A DNA stretch of 12,138 nucleotides. It comes from an uncultured Clostridia bacterium. GTDB lineage: Bacteria > Bacillota > Clostridia > HGM11514. Positions 1 through 6,450 of this stretch are shown here, one piece after another. Positions within the stretch are counted from its first letter, which is position 1, and every line of letters starts with the position of its first letter. The stretch lies in contig CABSMD010000056.1 of assembly GCA_902478725.1 (NCBI GenBank), positions 1-12,138 of the forward strand, written 5' to 3'. The notes below the pieces were generated by a model that was not told where the DNA came from, searched no databases, and worked only from the letters and a program-made list of their open reading frames with translations. Both the position numbers and the translations under genes were made by a program.

Positions 1-2
1 CG

Positions 3-36
3 GTCTCGTGGGCTCGGAGATGTGTATAAGAGTCAG
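3..36 (+). other. Residual Nextera read-2 adapter (not genomic)
   Basis: Bases 3-36 match the 34-nt Illumina Nextera read-2 adapter, including the 19-bp Tn5 mosaic end at 18-36, with a single mismatch (T instead of A at 33). Bases 1-2 would then be index or noise. Genomic sequence resumes at about 37, where alignment with the downstream paralogue (around 1925) also begins. The reading frame happens to run through the adapter, so a gene caller would add false residues (MGSEMCIRV...) to the first protein. Confidence 0.96.
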
Positions 37-37
37 C

Positions 38-667
38 CACGGGGAGGATATAACTACGGAGGAACGGGAGTCTATTGCGCGGGTACTGGATTATGACTCC
101 CTGGCTGAAAACTATTATCCTTATTTATCGGATCCTGTCAAAGATACGTTCCGTGAAGAGGCAACCGGTCAGGATCTGAAGAATTTCTTTTCCACCTGGG
201 CAAAGCTCTATTGGAGACATCCCAAAGAATACTGGAAGGCGTTTTTGGAAGGGGCTTATTTATACGCGTATCCGGGTCACAGGCAAGAATTTGTAATGAC
301 ATTCCCCTTATATCAGTCCAGGCACGAGGAACGTATGACCCGAATCGATTATGCAATGGAACAATGGGCTGGTATTAGAAACGCATTGCTGCACCACCTA
401 AAACAAGCTTCCTCCTCGGCCCCGGTCATTCATTACCTGTTCAGAACCGGTTTTTATACCTGGATTTTGATCTTGCTGATTTCGTATCTGCTTTACCGGA
501 AACGGGGAGGGAGGCTGCTTTGCTTTATTCCTGTTATAGTCGTGCTGTTGATTAACACAGCATCGCCGGTAAACGGCTGCACACGCTATAGCATGCCGAT
601 TATGATCTCCCTTCCTGTGCTTGCGGGTTTTGTTCTTTCCCGCAATAACGGCGAAGATGAGGGGTGA
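38..667 (+). CDS. C-terminal fragment of a polytopic membrane protein (first paralogue, 5' cut by contig edge)
   Basis: This is the last ~209 residues of a membrane protein whose N-terminal ~395 residues lie outside the window. In-frame codons upstream of about base 37 are adapter, so no start codon in this window is real. From the His-Gly at 38 it aligns closely with residues 395 onward of the next two genes: the EERESIARVLDYD segment, PVKDTFREEA, FFSTW.KLYWRHP, then a variable stretch, then FYTWILILLISYLLYRKR and ASPVNG..RY.MPIM. The visible part is an external region followed by about three membrane helices and a short acidic tail. A 21-base run (77-97) is identical to 1965-1985 in the next gene, indicating recent duplication. 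Resembles DUF6020-type, GT-C-like membrane proteins; function unknown. Confidence 0.85.
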   Translation, partial: HGEDITTEERESIARVLDYDSLAENYYPYLSDPVKDTFREEATGQDLKNFFSTWAKLYWRHPKEYWKAFLEGAYLYAYPGHRQEFVMTFPLYQSRHEERMTRIDYAMEQWAGIRNALLHHLKQASSSAPVIHYLFRTGFYTWILILLISYLLYRKRGGRLLCFIPVIVVLLINTASPVNGCTRYSMPIMISLPVLAGFVLSRNNGEDEG

Positions 668-743
668 CGGATCAGGTGTAAGAAAGACAACAGGAAAGAT
701 AGTAACAGGGAACTCAAGATTTTGCATGAAAGGATATCGTTAC

Positions 744-2576
744 ATGAAAGCATACCGTACTTTTGTTAGATGGCTGGCCTGTATTTTGTTGGCAGCATGG
801 TCGGCAGGCGCTTTAAAGTTATATGAGGTGATTCCCAACGCCGCCGGGCTGGGGGAAGAACTGTATGATGTAATACAATATTTGTTCTTTGGAGGAAATG
901 CGATTGGCTGGATTGTTTTAATGATTGCTATCAGCGCATTTTACCATTGGATTTCCAAAAGGATCACTTTTAGCGTGAGAATTCTGATTCCGGCTCTCAT
1001 TCTGGTGCTGGCTTTTGTATTGGGTAGTTTTCTGGAATTCCGTAACCTTGTGGAGACGGCCGGAAGCTATTCGATATTTGTTATACTTGCTTCCCCCGGA
1101 ACCCTTGCTTTATTCTATTCGTTACTATGGGAAGCATTTCATGTATTCCAGAGTATAGAAGATAAGAGTCCTGCTCCGGCAGGGAGGGTTATCGCGTTTT
1201 ATGAAAGGCACCCTATGCCCCTGACCATGGGTATTCTACTGGTATGCTGGCTGCCCTATATTATACTCTATTGTCCGGGAACGATCCAGTACGACGGCGC
1301 CATGCAGCTCAATATGTTTTTTGGACAGGTTCCTTTTACCACCCATCACCCTCCCCTCACTACCTGGATGATGGGATTCTGTATCCAATTGGGACGATAT
1401 TTGGGATCGGATTCTATTGGCGCTTTTATTTTTACCTTTGTACAGACCCTGTTTTTGGCTGCTGTCATTTCCCTCGCTGTCAAGACCATGATAAGGTGGC
1501 GTCTGCCACGGTACGTTACGTTTACAGTGCTGGGCTATTTTGCTTTGTTTTCAGCTTGGCCTGCATACAACAATATGTTCTTAAAGACCACCCTGTATTC
1601 GGCTTCTTTTTTGCTGTATCAATTGGTGCTCATAGGATTCTTCCAAAAGAAACAGGGGACTAAGAGCATGATTTTTCTTTTTTTCACGGCACTGCTGCTA
1701 ACATTGACACGCAACAACGGAATTATTGTTGTCGTTTTCACAGCAATTGCATTTTTGTTGTTCAAACTTCCAGCAAAAAAACAATTTTTTTCGGTATCCT
1801 GTGGGGTACTTGCCGTTTATCTCTGTATCAGCAATATTGTATTCCCTATGCTGGGCATTCAAAAGGGAAGCAGGCGGGAATCCCTGTCCATTCCGTTTCA
1901 ACAGGTTGCGCGTTACTTAAAATACCACGGGGATGAAGTCACCGCGGAGGAACGGGATTCCATCGCGCGGGTACTGGATTATGACGTATTGGCGGAGAAT
2001 TACACCCCTTATTTTTCAGACCCTGTAAAAGACACCTTCCGTGAAGAGGCGTCTGCGCAGGATATGCGGGATTTCTTTTCCACCTGGGTAAAGCTTTTTC
2101 GGAAGCATCCGAATGTCTATTTAAAATCTTTTGTGGATGGAAGCTATCTATACTTTTATCCGGCACACCGGGCGGAAGAAAAACAGTGTATCCTCCACCT
2201 TCATCAGGGGAAAACAAATAAAGTTGACGATGCGGTAGAAATTGACTATACGATAAAACAGTTTGACAAGATCAGGCCCATCGTTTCGAATAAGCTGTTT
2301 GTTTCAGCATATTACGTTCCGGTCGTCCACTATCTGCACAGAGCCGGCTTTTATACCTGGATATTGATCGTATTGTTGTCTTATCTTATATACCGAAAAA
2401 GGTATAAAGAGATTCTCTGTTTCGTGCCGGTAGCCGTTATGCTGCTGACGAATATCGCGTCGCCGGTAAATGGCAGTATACGCTATACTATGCCGATTAT
2501 GGCCGCCCTGCCTGTGCTTTGGGGATTTCTACTGTCCCATGCAGGCGGGGGGAAACAAGAGCAAGAGGAAAAATAA
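744..2576 (+). CDS. Polytopic membrane protein, GT-C-like (DUF6020-type), second paralogue
   Basis: The product is a 610-aa multi-pass membrane protein of unknown function. I chose ATG 744 because an AAAGGA ribosome binding site lies at 729-734 and the resulting N-terminus (M-x-x-x-R-x-F-x-RWLAC) matches the third paralogue; an in-frame ATG at 621 lies inside the previous gene and has no homology there. About ten or more hydrophobic segments are visible. A loop with YDGAMQLN (183-190) leads to THHPPLTTW (200-208), an arrangement resembling the acidic loop plus PPL motif of GT-C glycosyltransferases. RNNG follows at 323-326, then a conserved external region (about 373-470), a variable stretch (about 471-530) and C-terminal helices with NIASPVNG..RY. 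The third paralogue has KDT at 281-283 where this copy has KTT, possibly losing a functional Asp. It lies 76 nt after the first paralogue and 38 nt before the third, so probably co-transcribed. The family call is from motif memory. Confidence 0.8.
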   Translation: MKAYRTFVRWLACILLAAWSAGALKLYEVIPNAAGLGEELYDVIQYLFFGGNAIGWIVLMIAISAFYHWISKRITFSVRILIPALILVLAFVLGSFLEFRNLVETAGSYSIFVILASPGTLALFYSLLWEAFHVFQSIEDKSPAPAGRVIAFYERHPMPLTMGILLVCWLPYIILYCPGTIQYDGAMQLNMFFGQVPFTTHHPPLTTWMMGFCIQLGRYLGSDSIGAFIFTFVQTLFLAAVISLAVKTMIRWRLPRYVTFTVLGYFALFSAWPAYNNMFLKTTLYSASFLLYQLVLIGFFQKKQGTKSMIFLFFTALLLTLTRNNGIIVVVFTAIAFLLFKLPAKKQFFSVSCGVLAVYLCISNIVFPMLGIQKGSRRESLSIPFQQVARYLKYHGDEVTAEERDSIARVLDYDVLAENYTPYFSDPVKDTFREEASAQDMRDFFSTWVKLFRKHPNVYLKSFVDGSYLYFYPAHRAEEKQCILHLHQGKTNKVDDAVEIDYTIKQFDKIRPIVSNKLFVSAYYVPVVHYLHRAGFYTWILIVLLSYLIYRKRYKEILCFVPVAVMLLTNIASPVNGSIRYTMPIMAALPVLWGFLLSHAGGGKQEQEEK

Positions 2577-2614
2577 TTTTTAAATGAAGAGATTTTTTAT
2601 AAAGAGGTACTTAT

Positions 2615-4492
2615 ATGAGACCACACCGTGCTTTTTTCAGATGGCTGGCCTGCTTCGTAGTGGCGGCCTGGTCGATCGGGGCATTAAAGCTGTATTCTGT
2701 CATTCCCGATGCGGACGGGCTGGGAAGGACGTTTCAGGATATTGTACAGTATCTTCTTACCGGGGGACATTGGTATATTTGGGCGCTTCTTACCGTAGCA
2801 GTCAGCATTTTTTATTTTCGGATTTCCAAACGAATCGCTCTGCACTTGAGCACTCTGGTTACAGCTCTTATTCTGCTTTTGACCTTTGTGATGGGGAATC
2901 TGTTTGATTTTCGCAGCCGCGCCGAATTTGTCAGGGAGTATGCCATATTTGTATTGTTGACCGCGCCTGGCGCCTTGATTCTTTTCTATTCCTTATTATG
3001 GAAGATGTTTGACGTTTTCAAAAATATAGAAGATAAGGCGCCTGCGCCCGTCGGAAGAGTCATTGCCTTTTACGAGAGGCACCCGGTCCCCCTTACCATG
3101 GGCGTTTTGTTGGTATGCTGGTTACCGTATCTCCTGCTGTTTTGTCCCGGATCGATATGGTATGACAGCGCTGTTCAGCTAAATATGTATTTTGGAGCGA
3201 TCCCGTTTACCACCCACCACCCCCCTTTATCTACCTGGCTGATGGGCATATTCGTCCAATTAGGGCGTTCTTTGGGGGCTGAATCCATAGGGGTTTTTAT
3301 CTATACCCTGTTGCAGACTATACTTTACATCCTTGTTATTTCCGTTGCTGTCAAAACACTGATAGGATGGCGGCTTCCACGGTATGTGACATTTGCGGCA
3401 CTGGTTTATTTTGCCTTGTTCCCAATCTGGCCGACGTATACAAACCTGATGCTAAAGGATACGCTTTATATGATTTTTTTCCTGCTGTATCAATTGCTAT
3501 TGATAGATATTTTTATAAAAAAGCAGGACTCGCGTTCGATCGTTTATCTTTTTATAGTATCTGTGTTGTTGACGCAGTTTCGAAACAATGGGATATTTGT
3601 CGTTTTCTTCACGGCAGCCGCCTGTCTACTGACAAAGCTGCCTGCCAAAAAACGATTTTTTATCGTATCTTGTACCGCCCTCGTGGTATCCCTTGTTGCT
3701 AACAACCTCTTGTTTCCTTTGCTGGATATTCAAAAGGGAAGCAGAAGGGAGGTCTTATCCATCCCGTTCCAGCAGGTTGCACGCTATGTCAAATATTATG
3801 GGAATGATGTCACAGCAGAAGAACGAGAAGCGATTGGACGGGTTTTGGACTATGATGTAATAGGGGAACAGTATTTTCCTTATGTTGCCGATACTGTTAA
3901 AGATACCTTCCATGATTCTGCGTCTACGGACGATATGAAAGCATTTTTTTCCACCTGGTTTCAATTGTATTGGAAGCATCCGGACGCATATTGGAAAGCA
4001 TTTTTAGAAAGCGCCAGTTTGTATCTCTATCCGTCGAACCGGTCGGTAGGTGACCAAGGCCTTCTTTATCCTCGCCAGATATCTTATTCTAATTCCGATG
4101 TGGTTACGATCGATTATACGTTTAAACAGTGGGATTCCGCCAGAAGACTGGTGACCAGACAAATTTACCGGGTGGCGACATTTACCCCCGGTTTGCGCTA
4201 TTTATACAGGCCAGGCCTGTACACCTGGATTTTAATCCTTTTATTGTCTTACCTCATTTACCGTAAAAGGAACAGAGAGACTGTCTGTTTTGTTCCTGTA
4301 CTGGTCATGCTGTTAACCAACATCGCATCCCCCATCAGTGGCAGTGTGCGATATACCCTGCCGATCATGATCGCCATGCCTGTGCTTATTGGATTCGTCC
4401 TATCCTATCAGAACAGGGAAAAAAGTATCACAGGAAGAACGATAACCCGGATACGCAGGCGGAATAACCGAAAGAGGAATGGAAGGCGATGA
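2615..4492 (+). CDS. Polytopic membrane protein, GT-C-like (DUF6020-type), third paralogue
   Basis: The product is a 625-aa membrane protein that aligns with the preceding gene without gaps over about the first 470 residues. ATG 2615 follows AAAGAGG at 2601-2607 with 7-nt spacing. Motifs: WYDSAVQLN at 182-190, THHPPLSTW at 200-208, KDTLY at 281-285, RNNG at 323-326, GSRRE at 375-379 and EERE.IGRVLDYD at about 402-414. The stretch after about residue 470 differs strongly from the other copies, before conserved C-terminal helices (YTWILILLLSYLIYRKR, NIASPISGSVRYTLPIM). Unlike its relatives it ends in a highly basic tail (RIRRRNNRKRNGRR), likely cytoplasmic by the positive-inside rule. GT-C-type sugar transfer from a lipid carrier, or export/ligation of surface glycan, is a reasonable inference but not proven. 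No plus-strand terminator with a T-tract follows. Confidence 0.82.
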   Translation: MRPHRAFFRWLACFVVAAWSIGALKLYSVIPDADGLGRTFQDIVQYLLTGGHWYIWALLTVAVSIFYFRISKRIALHLSTLVTALILLLTFVMGNLFDFRSRAEFVREYAIFVLLTAPGALILFYSLLWKMFDVFKNIEDKAPAPVGRVIAFYERHPVPLTMGVLLVCWLPYLLLFCPGSIWYDSAVQLNMYFGAIPFTTHHPPLSTWLMGIFVQLGRSLGAESIGVFIYTLLQTILYILVISVAVKTLIGWRLPRYVTFAALVYFALFPIWPTYTNLMLKDTLYMIFFLLYQLLLIDIFIKKQDSRSIVYLFIVSVLLTQFRNNGIFVVFFTAAACLLTKLPAKKRFFIVSCTALVVSLVANNLLFPLLDIQKGSRREVLSIPFQQVARYVKYYGNDVTAEEREAIGRVLDYDVIGEQYFPYVADTVKDTFHDSASTDDMKAFFSTWFQLYWKHPDAYWKAFLESASLYLYPSNRSVGDQGLLYPRQISYSNSDVVTIDYTFKQWDSARRLVTRQIYRVATFTPGLRYLYRPGLYTWILILLLSYLIYRKRNRETVCFVPVLVMLLTNIASPISGSVRYTLPIMIAMPVLIGFVLSYQNREKSITGRTITRIRRRNNRKRNGRR

Positions 4493-4512
4493 AAAGTTTT
4501 ATAGACGCAAAA

Positions 4513-4548
4513 GCGGGATACTGCATAGGAGAGAAGGCGGTATCCCGC
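4513..4548 (-). terminator. Intrinsic terminator of the small minus-strand membrane gene
   Basis: A perfect 9-bp stem (GCGGGATAC at 4513-4521 with GTATCCCGC at 4540-4548) encloses an 18-nt loop. On the minus strand the stem is followed by TTTT (4509-4512), while on the plus strand no T-run follows. The polarity therefore fits termination of the minus-strand gene ending at 4592. Confidence 0.6.
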
Positions 4549-4591
4549 GTGTCATTCCGGCTATGTTGTTTCCGTTGCCGCCAGCGCGGTT

Positions 4592-4837
4592 TTAATTGCT
4601 TTTTCGCAACAGTACATAATGGGATAGCAAAGACAGTATAATACTCAGTGACATGATGCTGAGTGCGACACGCGCTAAAGCAGTTGCGGTGGACAAGGTC
4701 AGAATGTTATGATAAAATGACCATATGTAGCCCGAAAAGCCACAAAGCAACACAAGCAGGGAACAACGCAATCCGTTCAGCATTACAAATTTCGGATACC
4801 ATTGCAGCTGGTCAAGCTGACTGAATAATTTGTTCAT
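4592..4837 (-). CDS. Small two-helix membrane protein, unknown function
   Basis: This 81-aa ORF encodes a protein I do not recognise. Two hydrophobic segments are visible, at about residues 24-42 (CSLLVLLCGFSGYIW) and 55-76 (ARVALSIMSLSIILSLLSHYVLL), with a short polar N-terminus and a basic C-terminus (LLRKSN). The ATG at 4837 is preferred over in-frame upstream ones (4879, 4864, 4852) because a consensus-spaced promoter at 4867-4895 would start transcription near 4860, and because a G-rich ribosome-binding stretch (4846-4850) sits 8 nt upstream. An intrinsic terminator follows in the same polarity. Promoter, start and terminator together make this a credible independent gene in an otherwise plus-strand region. 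The protein alone would be weak evidence, so chance coding remains possible. Confidence 0.55.
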   Translation of the reverse strand: MNKLFSQLDQLQWYPKFVMLNGLRCSLLVLLCGFSGYIWSFYHNILTLSTATALARVALSIMSLSIILSLLSHYVLLRKSN

Positions 4838-4866
4838 ACCCAAAACCCCCATTTCATCATACATTA

Positions 4867-4895
4867 ATTGTAGCACCAATTACGTCACGGGGCAA
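4867..4895 (-). promoter_or_regulatory. Sigma-A-type promoter for the small minus-strand gene
   Basis: On the minus strand, TTGCCC (4895-4890) and TACAAT (4872-4867) are separated by exactly 17 nt. That predicts a start site near 4860 and a leader of about 22 nt before ATG 4837. Confidence 0.5.
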
Positions 4896-4955
4896 CATTG
4901 AATAACTGGAAGGAAAGGCAGTCAAAACCAAAAGAGATTGAGAGGTTGAACCGAT

Positions 4956-5756
4956 ATGGACATTGGAATCTCCACCGCCTGCTTTTATCCCGCTCTGACC
5001 GAGGAGGCGCTGGTTCAGGTTGCAAAAATGAAGGTACGCAAAGTGGAAGTTTTTTTTAACGCTGTGGCCGAATATGACATTGAGTATTGCAAAAGGCTGG
5101 AGGAGACCCTCACGGCCGGACAGACAGAGGTATTGTCGGTCCATGCTTTTTGTATCATCCTGGAGCCGTACCTGTTCAACGAATATGAACGACGGCGGTC
5201 GGATTCTTTTTTGATCCTGCAAAAGTTTTTAAGCGCCGCTCAGTATTTGGGCGCCAAATACTACACCTTTCATGGCAATTTGGCACGGGCGACGACGCAG
5301 GACTTTGATTACCCCGCTTACGCGGCGCAGCTTGATAGGGTTGCCGACCTCGCCGGGGAGTATGGGATCCGGCTGGCTTGGGAAAATGTCTCCTGGTGTC
5401 AATCCGGCGCACCACAGTTTATTGAACGGACGATGGAATACACCAAATCCAACAACATTGGCTTTACCTTTGACTTTAAGCAGGCGTTCCGTTCCCGGCA
5501 TCAGCCAGAGGAGTATTTTAAGGTAATGGGGGATAAAATCGTCAACATCCATATCAATGACATGGATGTTGAAAATCAATGCTGTTTACCTGGTAAGGGG
5601 GTTTTGGATTATGCAAAGTATTTTTCCCTTCTACAGGATTATCGGGGGGATTTGATTCTTGAGGTTTACTCCGAAAACTATGATAATAGTATACAAATTT
5701 TGAATAGTATCTCATATCTGGAAAAATATATAAAAATTTTCGATCGCACAATGTGA
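4956..5756 (+). CDS. Sugar phosphate isomerase/epimerase, TIM-barrel (AP endonuclease 2-like fold)
   Basis: The product is a 266-aa cytoplasmic protein of the xylose isomerase-like TIM-barrel superfamily, whose members interconvert sugars or sugar phosphates using a divalent metal. It begins MDIGISTACF, typical of the first barrel strand. The expected metal-ligand pattern is present: Glu143 (AWENV), Asp173 (TFDF.QA), His199 (NIHINDMD) and Glu236 (LILEVYSE), with His106 (YTFHGN) and the loop PGKGVLDY (212-219) also typical. ATG 4956 has an AGAGG site at 4941-4945 and the length is normal for the family. Members vary in substrate (tagatose, hydroxypyruvate, inosose and others), so none can be assigned. 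A sugar-catabolic role is suggested by the fucose isomerase gene 0.7 kb downstream, but the genes have separate promoters. No clear promoter is visible just upstream. Confidence 0.85.
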   Translation: MDIGISTACFYPALTEEALVQVAKMKVRKVEVFFNAVAEYDIEYCKRLEETLTAGQTEVLSVHAFCIILEPYLFNEYERRRSDSFLILQKFLSAAQYLGAKYYTFHGNLARATTQDFDYPAYAAQLDRVADLAGEYGIRLAWENVSWCQSGAPQFIERTMEYTKSNNIGFTFDFKQAFRSRHQPEEYFKVMGDKIVNIHINDMDVENQCCLPGKGVLDYAKYFSLLQDYRGDLILEVYSENYDNSIQILNSISYLEKYIKIFDRTM

Positions 5757-5773
5757 CTTTATTTATAATGATT

Positions 5774-5830
5774 CGTCAAAATTAGGTGTATATTTCAATA
5801 ATTTCGTCAATATTATGCGTAATATTGACG
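5774..5830. promoter_or_regulatory. Operator-like array: three TCGTCAAWATTA half-sites
   Basis: A perfect 11-bp inverted repeat, CGTCAATATTA (5805-5815) and TAATATTGACG (5820-5830), is separated by TGCG. A third, direct copy (CGTCAAAATTA) lies at 5774-5784, 31 bp upstream of the left arm, about three helical turns. It is AT-rich and has no T-tract in either direction, so it reads better as a protein-binding site than as a terminator. It lies between the epimerase stop codon and the promoter of the next gene. The cognate regulator is not in the window. Confidence 0.5.
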
Positions 5831-5861
5831 ATTTGTGACTAAATAGGGCGATGAGTTTTGC

Positions 5862-5890
5862 TGGATTTTGTATGCCACAGCCACTATAAT
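5862..5890 (+). promoter_or_regulatory. Probable sigma-A promoter for the small DUF6514-like gene
   Basis: A consensus TATAAT lies at 5885-5890 with a weak -35 (TGGATT, 5862-5867) at 17-nt spacing. The predicted start site near 5897 lies about 32 nt upstream of ATG 5929. The weak -35 would suit an activated promoter, and the half-site array ends 31 bp upstream of it. Confidence 0.45.
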
Positions 5891-5928
5891 GTTTCTTGTA
5901 AACTTTATTTATGAGGAGGTTGTTTGGT

Positions 5929-6285
5929 ATGTACAAAGAGCTATGCAAAACGGTTGGCCTGGAACTGCCGGAAAAAGAAGAAAAATGGTATTTGGAGTAT
6001 TACATAACACAGACCGGCGCTGCGGATCTTCCTAATCACGCGCAACTGTTGACTTTTGGCGTTGAGGTTGTAAAAAGCAGGATGGACGAGGCCGGAAAGC
6101 TGGTCAGCGAATCCAAATGGATTTCCGATGTCTGCTGTTGCGAGTCTAAGATGCGGTATTTTATCAATAAGCTGGCACATAACACCGTGACGCCGGTCGC
6201 GCTGCGCGACGTCCTGGAGGATTTGCTGGTACAGGATGACTCCGTCGATATCGTTAATTCCTCCTTGACAGAGGTGAAATTATAG
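5929..6285 (+). CDS. Small cytoplasmic protein resembling DUF6514, unknown function
   Basis: The product is a 118-aa soluble protein. ATG 5929 is chosen over the in-frame ATG at 5911 because a strong GAGGAGG site (5913-5919) sits 9 nt upstream and overlaps the earlier ATG. The layout resembles the DUF6514 family of Clostridia as I remember it: a YYIT strand near residue 24, FGVEVVK (43-49), SDVCC (66-70), and a C-terminal helix-rich segment KLAHNTVTPVALRDVLEDL (81-99) in which the N-T-V-T-P step is the most characteristic part. There is no membrane segment or signal peptide. Three consecutive cysteines (69-71) are unusual. It has its own promoter and no obvious terminator before the fucose isomerase promoter. 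The function of the family is unknown. Confidence 0.7.
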   Translation: MYKELCKTVGLELPEKEEKWYLEYYITQTGAADLPNHAQLLTFGVEVVKSRMDEAGKLVSESKWISDVCCCESKMRYFINKLAHNTVTPVALRDVLEDLLVQDDSVDIVNSSLTEVKL

Positions 6286-6367
6286 AACCATTCTCAGGAA
6301 TGAAAAATACACAAAAACGCTATTCTAAATTTGTGAAAAGTTACTATCGGTTATTTTTGCTAATACT

Positions 6368-6396
6368 TTGACTATTGAATAAATGTTTGATAAAAT
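6368..6396 (+). promoter_or_regulatory. Sigma-A promoter of fucI
   Basis: TTGACT (6368-6373) and TAAAAT (6391-6396) are separated by exactly 17 nt, a near-consensus promoter. The predicted start is near 6403, giving a leader of about 48 nt before ATG 6451. Confidence 0.75.
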
Positions 6397-6435
6397 GTGA
6401 AAGAAAGGCAGATACTTACTCTATAAACTTTCACA
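6396..6435 (+). repeat. Inverted repeat spanning the fucI start site and leader
   Basis: TGTGAAAG (6396-6403) and CTTTCACA (6428-6435) form an 8-bp inverted repeat with a 24-nt spacer. The left arm overlaps the end of the -10 element and the predicted start site; the right arm abuts the AAGGAGG ribosome binding site (6435-6441). A further copy, TGTGAAAAG, is at 6332-6340, upstream of the promoter. It could be a repressor operator pair or a leader hairpin next to the ribosome binding site. Confidence 0.4.
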
Positions 6436-6450
6436 AGGAGGAATGTTGTT

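Noticed and set aside
621..743. Extended N-terminus of the second membrane protein starting at ATG 621
   Set aside because: It would overlap the end of the first gene, the extra 41 residues have no counterpart in the paralogue, and a ribosome binding site with matching N-terminus is at ATG 744.
5805..5830. Palindrome as a terminator of the epimerase gene
   Set aside because: The stem is AT-rich and no T-run follows on either strand; a protein-binding site fits better, although a weak terminator role cannot be fully excluded.
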